Source of the DNA: an uncultured Eubacteriales bacterium
GTDB taxonomy: Bacteria > Bacillota > Clostridia > Christensenellales > CAG-917
Direction: 5' to 3'
Assembly (NCBI GenBank): GCA_900545885.1
Contig: URAF01000006.1
Location: forward strand, 55,765 to 119,764
DNA length: 64,000 nt
This document shows, piece by piece, positions 32,886-41,653 of this stretch. Under the pieces are notes generated by a model, which worked only from the letters and a program-made list of their open reading frames with translations, had not been told where the DNA came from and searched no databases. The position numbers and the translations under genes are program-made. Position 1 is the stretch's first letter, and each line of letters opens with the position of its first letter.

Positions 32886-33911
32886 TCAAATGACAAGTAT
32901 TTCCGAAACCGCGATGTTCATTCCGTCGGTCATTGCCGCTACGGTGACACGTGCGCCAGCCGTAAATCTGTCGGAGTATTCGGATACGTCAACGCTTGTC
33001 AGGTCGGTTGTCGTTATCGTCACGCCTTCGACCATAATCGCGTATACGACTTCATCGGGCATATCCGCAACCGTCCAGCTGAGTTGACCGTTTTCGTAAA
33101 CGGGCTTGTCTATGCGCGGGGGTATGTTGATAAACGTTGCTCTCGATACGGTTGTGACCGAGGACAGGAAATCTTCTGCGGAAGAAGAAACTTTGACGGA
33201 AAGGGTTATGTTTCTGCCTTCCGTAAGTGCGGTTACGTCTACGGAAACCGCTGTTTTTGCGGCGTTTTCGGACGGTGAAACGGTTACGGCAAAGGAATAT
33301 TCGCCGACCGTCACCGTGTTTTCCGAAAGTGAAGATACGATTTCGGTTTTGAATGTTTTGGTTGCGAGTGTAAGAACAAACGTTTCCGAACGGGAGTCGA
33401 CGGCAAAAGACAGAACGTTGCCCCTGCCGCTGTAAACGGGCACGCCTTTATCGGGCGCACTCAACTGTTCGGGCTCGGGCTCGGGTTCAGGATCAGGATC
33501 AGGATTGGGGTCTGGGTCTGGATCGGGGTCGGGGTCTGGATCTGGGTCAGGGTCAGGCGGATTGGGTTCTTCGGATTTCGTAGCGTAGACGTTCAGGTCG
33601 TACACTGACTTTTCGACGGTGTACTCCGCGGGTGAAAATTCGTATCCTTCCGCCGCAAATTCGATTTCGTCGCCGCGCGACAGTCCGCTCAATGAAAATA
33701 CGCCGTTGGCGTCCGAAACGGTTTCTTTCTTGTCGTTGACAAATACGGTAACGCCCGCGAGAGGAGCGTTGTTTTCGGTTATTATTCCGGAAAGATAAAG
33801 ACCTTTGCTTTCGGGGATATCCGTAATGTCTTGGGAACAGGCGCAAAGCGAAATCAGGCACAGCAAAAGAAGCGTCGCCGAAAGTGCGGATATAATGAGT
33901 TTCTTTTTCAT
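32886..33911 (-). CDS. putative lipoprotein with carboxypeptidase-regulatory-like domain and Pro-Asp spacer
   Basis: A 341-residue secreted protein. It starts MKKK, then a hydrophobic helix and LCAC, a lipobox-like site (Cys at about residue 25). Residues 40-105 form a carboxypeptidase regulatory-like/CnaB-type beta-sandwich (LSGIITENNAPLAGVTVFV ... VSDANGVFSLSGLSRG). Then comes a Pro-Asp/Pro-Glu dipeptide stretch of about 33 residues, a rigid spacer, and a C-terminal 190-residue region of Thr/Val-rich strands of unknown type. The ATG overlaps the preceding gene's stop (ATGA), so the two surface proteins are coupled. Confidence 0.75.
   Translation of the reverse strand: MKKKLIISALSATLLLLCLISLCACSQDITDIPESKGLYLSGIITENNAPLAGVTVFVNDKKETVSDANGVFSLSGLSRGDEIEFAAEGYEFSPAEYTVEKSVYDLNVYATKSEEPNPPDPDPDPDPDPDPDPDPNPDPDPEPEPEPEQLSAPDKGVPVYSGRGNVLSFAVDSRSETFVLTLATKTFKTEIVSSLSENTVTVGEYSFAVTVSPSENAAKTAVSVDVTALTEGRNITLSVKVSSSAEDFLSSVTTVSRATFINIPPRIDKPVYENGQLSWTVADMPDEVVYAIMVEGVTITTTDLTSVDVSEYSDRFTAGARVTVAAMTDGMNIAVSEILVI
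33467..33565. repeat. hexanucleotide tandem repeat coding for Pro-Asp/Pro-Glu
   Basis: About 16 degenerate 6-bp units (minus strand CCNGAY/CCNGAR) encode the spacer. The unit size keeps the frame when copies are gained or lost. Confidence 0.8.
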
Positions 33912-34810
33912 ATTGCGGTCACCATACCGTCGGTTATACGGAAAACGCGGGTGTAATAGCGGCTTGCAACGCCTTCTTTGACTGCCGCGACTGAAAATGC
34001 GTACGTCCCGTCGCCGTTAATCAGGTGGTTTACGGAAACACAGTTGGACTCGGTGTCCACGGGGTCTTGGGCAACTCCGTCGACGGTCACGTAATAGCGG
34101 TATGTCGCGTCTGCGTGTTCGGCGTATTTTGGCCAGCTGAGAAGATATTGAGTGCCGACTTTCGAAAGTTCGAGAGTGAAGAGAGGAATGGGCGGCATTA
34201 CGTGGCGGAAAGTGAGTATTGCGGGCGCGGAGTCCTCGTAAAACTCGGAGTCGGATATGGCGATTATTCTCGCGGTGTAGTCGCCCGTCATTCCGATGTA
34301 GTTCGACAAAGTGATGAAAAGCGACTCCGTCGTGCACACGTCAATGCCGTTAAGGCTGACGGCGTAGCGGTCTGCGCCCGCAACGGCTTGCCATACGAGT
34401 TTTCCGTCTTCGACGGCAAGTCCGTCGGGAGATTGGAGTGTGACGAAATGGTCGTACGATACGCTTTCGCGGGCTGTTTCCACGCCTCCCGCGAGGGCTG
34501 CGACTTCTATAAGATAGTTCCCGCCGACAACGAAAACGGAGGTCAGGTCAAACGACGTAAGCACCGAAGGCAGGGAAACGACGGAATTACCGTTGACGTA
34601 CACGGTGTAGGTTTCCGCGCCCGCTACGGGCGACCAGGAAAGAAGAATCGTGCCGTCATAAGAGTTTTCCGAAACGGACGGAGAGAGCAGCGCTTCCGCA
34701 AAAACGGAAGTTAAGGATGTGGCAAACGGCGTCGCCGTAACGCAGACGACCGAGATAATTGCGACGAGCAAAACCGCCGCGAAGACATTGAATTTTCCCG
34801 CAGTTTTCAT
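33908..34810 (-). CDS. secreted fibronectin type III-like protein
   Basis: A 300-residue protein from the ATG at 34810. An N-terminal hydrophobic segment (about residues 7-30) with a TPFATSLTSVFAEA end looks like a signal peptide with AxA cleavage. Three repeats of about 90 residues follow, each with the fibronectin III pattern: LLSWSPVAGAETYTVYVNG, KLVWQAVAGADRYAVSLNG and YLLSWPKYAEHADATYRYY. No enzyme motif is seen. It is probably an envelope or carbohydrate-binding accessory. The 5' leader is predicted at about 5 nt with no ribosome site. The next gene overlaps it by 4 nt. Confidence 0.8.
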   Translation of the reverse strand: MKTAGKFNVFAAVLLVAIISVVCVTATPFATSLTSVFAEALLSPSVSENSYDGTILLSWSPVAGAETYTVYVNGNSVVSLPSVLTSFDLTSVFVVGGNYLIEVAALAGGVETARESVSYDHFVTLQSPDGLAVEDGKLVWQAVAGADRYAVSLNGIDVCTTESLFITLSNYIGMTGDYTARIIAISDSEFYEDSAPAILTFRHVMPPIPLFTLELSKVGTQYLLSWPKYAEHADATYRYYVTVDGVAQDPVDTESNCVSVNHLINGDGTYAFSVAAVKEGVASRYYTRVFRITDGMVTAI

Positions 34811-34821
34811 AATCCGACTAA

Positions 34822-34850
34822 ACAATACGCCTTTTGTCGAAAATTGTCAA
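34822..34850 (-). promoter_or_regulatory. sigma-A promoter for the FN3/lipoprotein pair
   Basis: Minus strand TTGACA (34845-34850), 17-bp spacer, TATTGT (34822-34827), 11 bases before the ATG at 34810. Confidence 0.65.
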
Positions 34851-35067
34851 TGTAGTTGGCGCAATGCCCGAAATTCGCGCGGATTTTTAAGCAATCCGAA
34901 ACATTAAAAAAGAAAAACGGCGAAAAAGTCTTCCGATACGGCTCAAAAGCCACTAAATCTTGTTTAAGCCGCCGCAAGGCAACGCCATATGTTGGGGCAT
35001 TGGCGCGCCTTAAAGCTCATTACGGGGCGTCAGGCGCGCCCGTCGGCGAAAAAGTTTGCCGATTAAG

Positions 35068-35096
35068 TTGCTTTTGCGCGCGTGCAATGATATAAT
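35068..35096 (+). promoter_or_regulatory. sigma-A promoter for gyrBA
   Basis: TTGCTT (35068-35073), 17-bp spacer, TATAAT (35091-35096). The AT-rich leader is about 67 nt and ends with AGGAGG. Confidence 0.65.
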
Positions 35097-35169
35097 ACTC
35101 TCAACTATTTATATTGATATATTATTTATTAATGTAAATTATATAGTTTTACTTAATTCAGGAGGAACT

Positions 35170-37077
35170 ATGGAAGAAGTCAGACACAGCTATAACGAGA
35201 CCGATATACAGGTTCTCGAAGGGCTCGACCCGGTAAGGAAACGCCCCGGAATGTACATCGGCTCCACCGACGCGAGAGGTCTTCATCATCTCGTGACGGA
35301 AGTAGTGGACAACTCTATCGACGAAGCTCTTGCAGGTTACTGCAACCATATCACGGTCGAAATTCTTCCCGACGGCGCCGTCCGAGTCACCGACAACGGC
35401 AGAGGTATTCCCGTCGGCATAATCGAAAAAGAAGGCAAATCGGCGGTCGAAGTCGTTCTTACCAAACTGCACGCAGGCGGTAAGTTCGGCAGCGGCGGCT
35501 ACAAAATCTCGGGCGGTCTGCACGGCGTGGGCGTGTCCTGCGTCAACGCGCTTTCCGAATGGCTTGTTGCCGAAGTTCGTCAGGGCGGAAAACTTTACCG
35601 CATACGTTTCAACCGCGGCGTAGCCGAACGTCCCCTTGCCGTAATCGGCGACGCGGACACGACGGGCACGACAATTACGTTCTACCCCGACGGCGACATC
35701 TTCGAAACGCTGGATTTCAACTACGATACGATGAAAACCCGTTTGAGAGAACTCGCGTATCTCAACAAAGGTCTTACAATCGAAATCGCGGACCAGCGCG
35801 TCACCCCCGAGCGCAGAGAGGTTTTCTGTTACGAAGGCGGTATCGTTTCCTTTGTCGAAAGCCTGAACAAGAACAAGGAAACCATTTTCGAAAACGTCAT
35901 TTATTTCGACGCGACTTATGTTGACAGCGAAATCGAAGTCGCGATGCAGTACAACGACAGCTACACCGACACAATCCTTGCGTTTGCCAACAACATCAAC
36001 ACCGAAGAAGGCGGCACACACCTCGAAGGGTTTAAGTCCGCGCTCAGCAAGGTTATCAACGACTACGGCAAGAAAGCGGGCATTCTGAAAGAGGCGGACA
36101 AACTCACGGGCGAAGACGTAAGAGAAGGTCTTACCGCCGTCATTTCCGTCAAACTTGCCGAACCGCAGTTCGAAGGACAGACCAAGACCAAACTCGGCAA
36201 CAGCAGCATGCGTGCGGCGGTTGCGAAGAGCGTCGGCGAAGGACTGGGAACTTATCTCGAAGAACATCCCAGAGAAGCCAAGGAACTCATTTTGAAGACC
36301 ATCACGGCTCAGAGGGCGAGAGAAGCCGCAAGAGCGGCCAGAGAGACCGCAAGACGCAAATCCGCGCTGGAATCCACAACTCTTCCCGGCAAACTTGCAG
36401 ACTGCACGGACAAAGACCCCAAAGCATGCGAAATTTATCTCGTCGAGGGTGACTCCGCAGGCGGCAGCGCGAAGCAGGGCAGAGACCGCAGATTCCAGGC
36501 AATTCTTCCTCTTCGCGGCAAAATCCTGAACGTCGAAAAAGCAAGACTTCACAAAGTTCTCGAAAACGAAGAAATCAAAGCCATGATAACCGCGTTCGGT
36601 TGCGGAATCAACGCCGATTACGACGAGAGCAAGCTCCGTTACGACCGCATCATCTGCATGACGGATGCCGACGTCGACGGAAGCCATATCCGCATTCTGA
36701 TGCTCACGTTCTTCTTCCGCTTTATGCGTCCGCTCATCGAAAACGGTCACGTTTACATCGCGCAACCGCCTCTTTACAAGGTTTCGCGCGGCAAACAGGA
36801 ATGGTATTTCTACGACGACGAGGCACTCAATGCGTTCTACGAGGAGAACGGCAGAAAAGGTTTCGACCTGCAACGCTATAAAGGTCTCGGCGAAATGAAC
36901 CCCGAACAACTTTGGGAAACGACAATGGACCCCAAGAGCCGCACGCTCCTGCGCGTGAGCATGGAAGACGCGATTTCCGCGGACGAAATGTTCACCGTTT
37001 TGATGGGCGAGCAACCCGAACTCCGCCGCGCGTTCATCGAAGAGAACGCCAAACTGGTCGAAGACCTTGACATTTAA
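35170..37077 (+). CDS. gyrB: DNA gyrase subunit B
   Basis: A 635-residue ATPase subunit of the enzyme that introduces negative supercoils. The GHKL fold is shown by EVVDNSIDEALAGYC, DNGRGIPVG and SGGLHGVGVSCVNAL; the Toprim domain by CEIYLVEGDSAGGSAKQGRDR and the metal site MTDADVDGSHI; the C-terminal QRYKGLGEMNPEQLWETTM is typical. Length fits a gyrase without the proteobacterial insert. The ATG at 35170 follows AGGAGG; the longer frame from 35056 starts inside the promoter. gyrA follows after 11 bp. Confidence 0.97.
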   Translation: MEEVRHSYNETDIQVLEGLDPVRKRPGMYIGSTDARGLHHLVTEVVDNSIDEALAGYCNHITVEILPDGAVRVTDNGRGIPVGIIEKEGKSAVEVVLTKLHAGGKFGSGGYKISGGLHGVGVSCVNALSEWLVAEVRQGGKLYRIRFNRGVAERPLAVIGDADTTGTTITFYPDGDIFETLDFNYDTMKTRLRELAYLNKGLTIEIADQRVTPERREVFCYEGGIVSFVESLNKNKETIFENVIYFDATYVDSEIEVAMQYNDSYTDTILAFANNINTEEGGTHLEGFKSALSKVINDYGKKAGILKEADKLTGEDVREGLTAVISVKLAEPQFEGQTKTKLGNSSMRAAVAKSVGEGLGTYLEEHPREAKELILKTITAQRAREAARAARETARRKSALESTTLPGKLADCTDKDPKACEIYLVEGDSAGGSAKQGRDRRFQAILPLRGKILNVEKARLHKVLENEEIKAMITAFGCGINADYDESKLRYDRIICMTDADVDGSHIRILMLTFFFRFMRPLIENGHVYIAQPPLYKVSRGKQEWYFYDDEALNAFYEENGRKGFDLQRYKGLGEMNPEQLWETTMDPKSRTLLRVSMEDAISADEMFTVLMGEQPELRRAFIEENAKLVEDLDI

Positions 37078-37088
37078 GGGGGCGCGAT

Positions 37089-39677
37089 ATGAGCAATATG
37101 AACCAGAAAGACAAAGAGTATCTCGAACATCTTGCCGACAGCAAAATCGTCAACGTAGAAGTCGAGAACGAACTCAAAAAATCCTTTATATCCTACGCAA
37201 TGGCGGTCAACGTGTCGCGTGCCATACCCGACGTGCGCGACGGTCTGAAACCCGTTCACCGCAGAATTCTGTACGCCATGAGCGAGCTCAACCTCACTCC
37301 CGACAAGCCTTACCGCAAGAGCGCAATGGTCGTCGGCGAAGTGCTGGGCAAATATCACCCTCACGGCGACAGCTCCGTCTACGACGCAATGGTGCGTCTT
37401 GCGCAGGATTTCTCGATAAGATGCCCGCTCGTCGACGGTCACGGTAACTTCGGTTCCGTTGACGGCGACCCTCCCGCAGCATACCGTTACACCGAAGCCA
37501 GACTGTCCAAAATCGCGCTCGAAATGATACGCGACATCGACAAAAAGACGGTTGACTTCTATCCCAACTTCGACGACACGCGCGAACAGCCCGTCGTATT
37601 GCCGTCCAGATTCCCGAACCTGCTCGTCAACGGCTCGGACGGTATAGCGGTCGGTATGGCGACGTCCATTCCTCCTCACAACCTCGGCGAAGTCATCGAC
37701 GCCACAATCGCGCTTATCCACAACCCCGAACTCGAAGTCGACGACCTTATGGAATACATTCCCGCGCCCGACTATCCGACGGCGGGACTTGTGCTCGGCA
37801 GAGCGGCAATACGTCAGGCGTACCGCACGGGCAAGGGCGGAGCGGTTCTCCGTGCAAGAACGGAAATCGAAGAGCTCCCCAACGGCAAGAGCCGCATTAT
37901 CGTCACCGAACTTCCTTATCAGGTCAACAAAGCGAAACTCATAGAGAACATCGCCGACCAGGTCAAGGACAAACGACTCGAAGGTATTTCGGACATCAGC
38001 GAAGAAACCGACCGTACGGGTATGCGCATAGTCATCGAAATCAAGAAGGACTACAACCCGCAGGTCGTACTCAATCAGCTCTTCAAACAAACCAACCTGC
38101 AAGTCGGCAATTCCATTATTCTGCTTGCGTTGGTTGACGGCGTTCCGAAAATCATCAACCTCAAACAGATACTCGAATATTATATCGCGCATCAGGAAGA
38201 CGTCATCGTCCGCCGCACGAAGTTCGACCTCGAAAAAGCCGAAGAAAGAGAGCATATTCTCAACGGTCTGGCAATTGCGCTTGCAAACATCGACGAAGTC
38301 GTCGAACTGCTCAAAAAGAGCGCGGACAGACAGGACGCAATCGACAATTTGATGGAGCGTTTCCTGCTCAGCGAAAAGCAGTCGGTTGCAATCCTCGAAA
38401 TGCGCCTGCAAAGACTGACCGGACTCGAAGTCGAGAAAATCAACGAAGAACTGCAACAGAAACAGGCGGAGATCAAGGAATACAAACGTATCCTCGGTTC
38501 CGAAGAAGCGGTCAAGGAAATCATCGTTACCGAACTTAGCGAAATCAAGGAGAAGTACGGTACGCCCAGACGTTCCGAACTCAGCTACGACTATTCCGAA
38601 ATCAACATTGCCGACCTTATCGACAAGGAAGACATCGTCGTTTCGATGACTCACGGCGGCTACATCAAACGTCTGCCCGTTGCCGAATACCGTTCTCAAA
38701 GACGCGGCGGAATGGGCGTTACGGCGCATAAGGCGAAGGACGACGACTTTGTCGAACACATTTTCGTCAGCAACACGCATCAGGACCTTATGTTCTTCAC
38801 CAACCTCGGCAAAGTGTTCACGATGAAAGGATACGAAATCCCCGAGGCAAGCAAGACGTCCCGCGGTCGCGCAATCATCAATCTGCTGCAACTCGTACCG
38901 GGCGAAAAGGTTCAGGCAATGCTTCCTCTGCCGGAGGAGAGAGAAGGTTACTTCCTCATGCTCGCAACCAAAGACGGACTCATCAAGAAGACCCCGCTCG
39001 AAGAGTTCGCGTCTATTAAACGTAACGGCAAAATCGCAATCAAGTTTGCGGAAGACGACGAACTCATCGAAGCCGTCCTCACCAACGGCAACAACCAGCT
39101 TATCATGGCGTCCAGCGAAGGCTATTGCATAAGATTCCACGAGAAAGACATTCGTCCGACGGGAAGAACGGCAATGGGCGTCAAGTCCATGAAACTGCCT
39201 GCAGGCGCACATATGGTTGACCTTGCGGTCGTTCAGGACGATTGCGAAATCCTCACCATCACGTCGCACGGTTACGGTAAACGCAGCAGCATATCCGATT
39301 ATCCGTTGCAGGGAAGAGCGGGCAAAGGCGTCAAAGCGGGCGTGTTCAACGACAAGACTGGCGACCTCACGGGACTTAAAGTCATACCCGCCGATACCGA
39401 CGTCATGATGATTACGGACAGCGGCATAATCATTCGCGTACAAGCCGAGGAAATCTCCAAGATAGGCAGAGCGACGCAAGGCGTGCGCATAATGAAACTG
39501 AAAGACGAGAAAGCCAAAGTCGTGTCCATCGCGCTCACGCCTCACGAGGAAGAGGACGAAACGGAATACGACGAAAACGGCAACCCCGTAGCAACGGAAA
39601 ATGCAGAAGCCCCCGCGGCGGCGGAAACCGTAGAGACTGCGGCAACCGAAACCGAGGAAACTCCCGCGGAAGAATAA
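37089..39677 (+). CDS. gyrA: DNA gyrase subunit A
   Basis: An 862-residue cleavage subunit. The catalytic Tyr lies in DPPAAYRYTEARLSK; the quinolone-determining region reads YHPHGDSSVYDAMVRLAQDFS. The C-terminal beta-pinwheel carries the gyrase-specific GyrA box QRRGGMGV, which separates it from topoisomerase IV ParC. A final 30-residue Ala/Glu/Thr tail is low-complexity. It shares the mRNA of gyrB, and a strong terminator follows. Confidence 0.97.
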   Translation: MSNMNQKDKEYLEHLADSKIVNVEVENELKKSFISYAMAVNVSRAIPDVRDGLKPVHRRILYAMSELNLTPDKPYRKSAMVVGEVLGKYHPHGDSSVYDAMVRLAQDFSIRCPLVDGHGNFGSVDGDPPAAYRYTEARLSKIALEMIRDIDKKTVDFYPNFDDTREQPVVLPSRFPNLLVNGSDGIAVGMATSIPPHNLGEVIDATIALIHNPELEVDDLMEYIPAPDYPTAGLVLGRAAIRQAYRTGKGGAVLRARTEIEELPNGKSRIIVTELPYQVNKAKLIENIADQVKDKRLEGISDISEETDRTGMRIVIEIKKDYNPQVVLNQLFKQTNLQVGNSIILLALVDGVPKIINLKQILEYYIAHQEDVIVRRTKFDLEKAEEREHILNGLAIALANIDEVVELLKKSADRQDAIDNLMERFLLSEKQSVAILEMRLQRLTGLEVEKINEELQQKQAEIKEYKRILGSEEAVKEIIVTELSEIKEKYGTPRRSELSYDYSEINIADLIDKEDIVVSMTHGGYIKRLPVAEYRSQRRGGMGVTAHKAKDDDFVEHIFVSNTHQDLMFFTNLGKVFTMKGYEIPEASKTSRGRAIINLLQLVPGEKVQAMLPLPEEREGYFLMLATKDGLIKKTPLEEFASIKRNGKIAIKFAEDDELIEAVLTNGNNQLIMASSEGYCIRFHEKDIRPTGRTAMGVKSMKLPAGAHMVDLAVVQDDCEILTITSHGYGKRSSISDYPLQGRAGKGVKAGVFNDKTGDLTGLKVIPADTDVMMITDSGIIIRVQAEEISKIGRATQGVRIMKLKDEKAKVVSIALTPHEEEDETEYDENGNPVATENAEAPAAAETVETAATETEETPAEE

Positions 39678-39750
39678 AGCGAAGTGCGGTTTCGAAACCG
39701 AAATTGCACCGCATATAACACCGCGACTCCGTCGCAAACGCAACAAATCG

Positions 39751-39781
39751 ACGCGTCCCGATTGTCGGGGCGCGTTTTATT
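39751..39781 (+). terminator. terminator after gyrA
   Basis: ACGCGTCCCGA and TCGGGGCGCGT pair (one G-T) around TTG, followed by a T-rich run. Confidence 0.8.
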
Positions 39782-39845
39782 TGCCTGCGAATGCGAAAAA
39801 CCTCAAAAATGATACGTTAATGGCAACAAACGAAACGTAAACCCC

Positions 39846-39874
39846 TTGAATATATCGTAAAAAGTTGTTATTAT
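39846..39874 (+). promoter_or_regulatory. sigma-A promoter for the glycosidase pair
   Basis: TTGAAT (39846-39851), 17-bp spacer, TATTAT (39869-39874). Just upstream, TACGTT (39813-39818) and AACGTA (39834-39839) form an inverted pair that could bind a regulator. Confidence 0.6.
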
Positions 39875-39919
39875 TAACTCGCATTAACACGGGGCGACTG
39901 TCCCTCACAGGAGAGAATT

Positions 39920-41593
39920 ATGAAAAAAACGTGGTTCAAAGAATTGTCCGTTTATCAGATATGGCCGAGAAGTTTCTGCGACGGCAACGGCGACGGTATA
40001 GGCGACCTTAAAGGCGTACTGTCCAAGCTGGATTACATCAAGAGTCTGGGAGTTGACGCCATATGGTTTTCTCCTCTTTACGTCTCGCCGCAGAAAGACT
40101 ACGGATACGACATCGCCGATTACAGAAACATCGCTCCCGAGTACGGCACGATGGAAGACTTCAAGGCCGTTCTCGACGGCGCGCACGAACGCGGACTCAA
40201 AGTCGTCATGGATTTGGTCGTCAACCATACGTCCGACCAACACGAATGGTTCAAGAAGAGCGCGGCGGGTGACCCCGAATACAAAGATTATTACATATGG
40301 CGTCCCGGCAAAGGCAAGGACGGCAAAAAGTTCCCCAACAACTGGATGGCGACCTTCCCCGGTGACGGCTGGGAGTGGAACGAACAGAGAGGGGAGTACT
40401 ATCTCCATCTTTTCGCGGTCGAACAACCCGACCTCAACCACGACAACCCCGCAGTACGCGAAGAAGTCAAGAGCATAATGCGTTTCTGGCTCGATATGGG
40501 TGTGGACGGTTTCCGCGAGGACGTCATCACGTACATCAGCAAACGCGAAGGACTGCCCAACGGTTTCCCGCTGCCCGTTATGCGCGGCGTTGAACATTAC
40601 AGCCCCGGTCCCAACATTCACAAATACCTTATGGAATACCGTCAGGTGCTCAAAGACTATGACGCGTTCCAGCTCGGCGAAGCGCCCGCAATGACCCCCA
40701 AAAACGCCCTGAAATACATCACGGAAGGCGACAATCAGCAGCTCGATATGATGTTCCAGTTCCAGAGCATGGAAGCGGACTGCTTTATGATAAGCTACGT
40801 GCGCACGCCTTTCAATCTGCGCAAACTCAAAAAAGTCTACAAGAACTGGCAGACCAAACTTTTCGGTAAGGCGTGGAACACCAACTATCTCGAAAACCAC
40901 GACCAGCCCCGCGTCATATCCCGTTACGGCAACGACAAGCAGTACAGAGTGGAGAGCGGCAAAGCGCTTGCAACTATGTACACTTTCCTTTCGGGCACGC
41001 ACTTTGTTTATCAGGGACAGGAAATCGGCATGACGGACTATCCGTTCAAGGATTGGAGCGACTTTACCGACGTTGCGACGTTCTGCGCAAAACGTCTTAT
41101 GGAAAAAACGCACCTGTTCACCAAAAAAGGACTGTTCGAAAGATGCGCCTATGCGTCGCGCGACAACGCGAGAACGCCCGTACAATGGAGCGCGGAAGAG
41201 AACGCGGGATTTTCGACGGGTACGCCTTGGTTCCATGTCAACCCCAACTACAAGGAAATCAACGTTGCGGCGGCGGAAGCAGACCCCGACAGCATACTCA
41301 ACTACTACCGCGCTATATTGAAACTCCGCAAGGAATACAAAGACACCGCAATCTACGGCGAGTATAAGGAACATCTCGGCTGCGACAAACGCGTTATGGT
41401 TTACGACAAAATCGCAGAGGACGGCAGCAAACTCACGGTCGTAATCAACCTTTCCGACAAGCCCGTGTCGGCACGCCGCGCGAAGAAGTTCGTCGACGCC
41501 GACGCCAAGCGTCTCATCGGCAACTACAAGGGTTCGATGGCGGATATGCTGAAACCCTACGAAGCGCACGTGTTCTACACCGCGAAGAAGTAA
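39920..41593 (+). CDS. alpha-glucosidase, GH13 (oligo-1,6-glucosidase type)
   Basis: A 557-residue cytoplasmic glycosidase of usual GH13_31 length that cleaves alpha-glucosides such as isomaltose or sucrose-like sugars. The barrel starts YQIWPRSFCDGNGDGIGDL. Conserved regions: DLVVNHTSD, then GVDGFRED with nucleophile Asp201, LGEAPA with acid/base Glu254, and ENHDQPR with the transition-state Asp328. No signal peptide, so it acts on imported sugar. GGAGAG precedes the ATG. A GH27 gene follows after 60 bp; the MFS transporter at 19-21 kb may import substrate. Confidence 0.93.
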   Translation: MKKTWFKELSVYQIWPRSFCDGNGDGIGDLKGVLSKLDYIKSLGVDAIWFSPLYVSPQKDYGYDIADYRNIAPEYGTMEDFKAVLDGAHERGLKVVMDLVVNHTSDQHEWFKKSAAGDPEYKDYYIWRPGKGKDGKKFPNNWMATFPGDGWEWNEQRGEYYLHLFAVEQPDLNHDNPAVREEVKSIMRFWLDMGVDGFREDVITYISKREGLPNGFPLPVMRGVEHYSPGPNIHKYLMEYRQVLKDYDAFQLGEAPAMTPKNALKYITEGDNQQLDMMFQFQSMEADCFMISYVRTPFNLRKLKKVYKNWQTKLFGKAWNTNYLENHDQPRVISRYGNDKQYRVESGKALATMYTFLSGTHFVYQGQEIGMTDYPFKDWSDFTDVATFCAKRLMEKTHLFTKKGLFERCAYASRDNARTPVQWSAEENAGFSTGTPWFHVNPNYKEINVAAAEADPDSILNYYRAILKLRKEYKDTAIYGEYKEHLGCDKRVMVYDKIAEDGSKLTVVINLSDKPVSARRAKKFVDADAKRLIGNYKGSMADMLKPYEAHVFYTAKK

Positions 41594-41653
41594 ACCGAGA
41601 AAATTTTTGAAAAAGCGATAAGCAATAAAACAACCAAAACAGGGAGTTGAACT

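Larger units (their letters stand above)
34811..35169. other. intergenic region before gyrB
   Basis: Contains two divergent promoters and, between them, a direct repeat: 34918-34938 and 35044-35064 share CGGCGAAAAAGT followed by a near-identical CCGAT ending. Two GGCGCGCC palindromes lie between the copies. No gene is supported. Confidence 0.5.

Noticed and set aside
33467..33565. CRISPR-like array
   Set aside because: The repeated units are 6 bp, continuous and in a coding frame (Pro-Asp), with no spacers.
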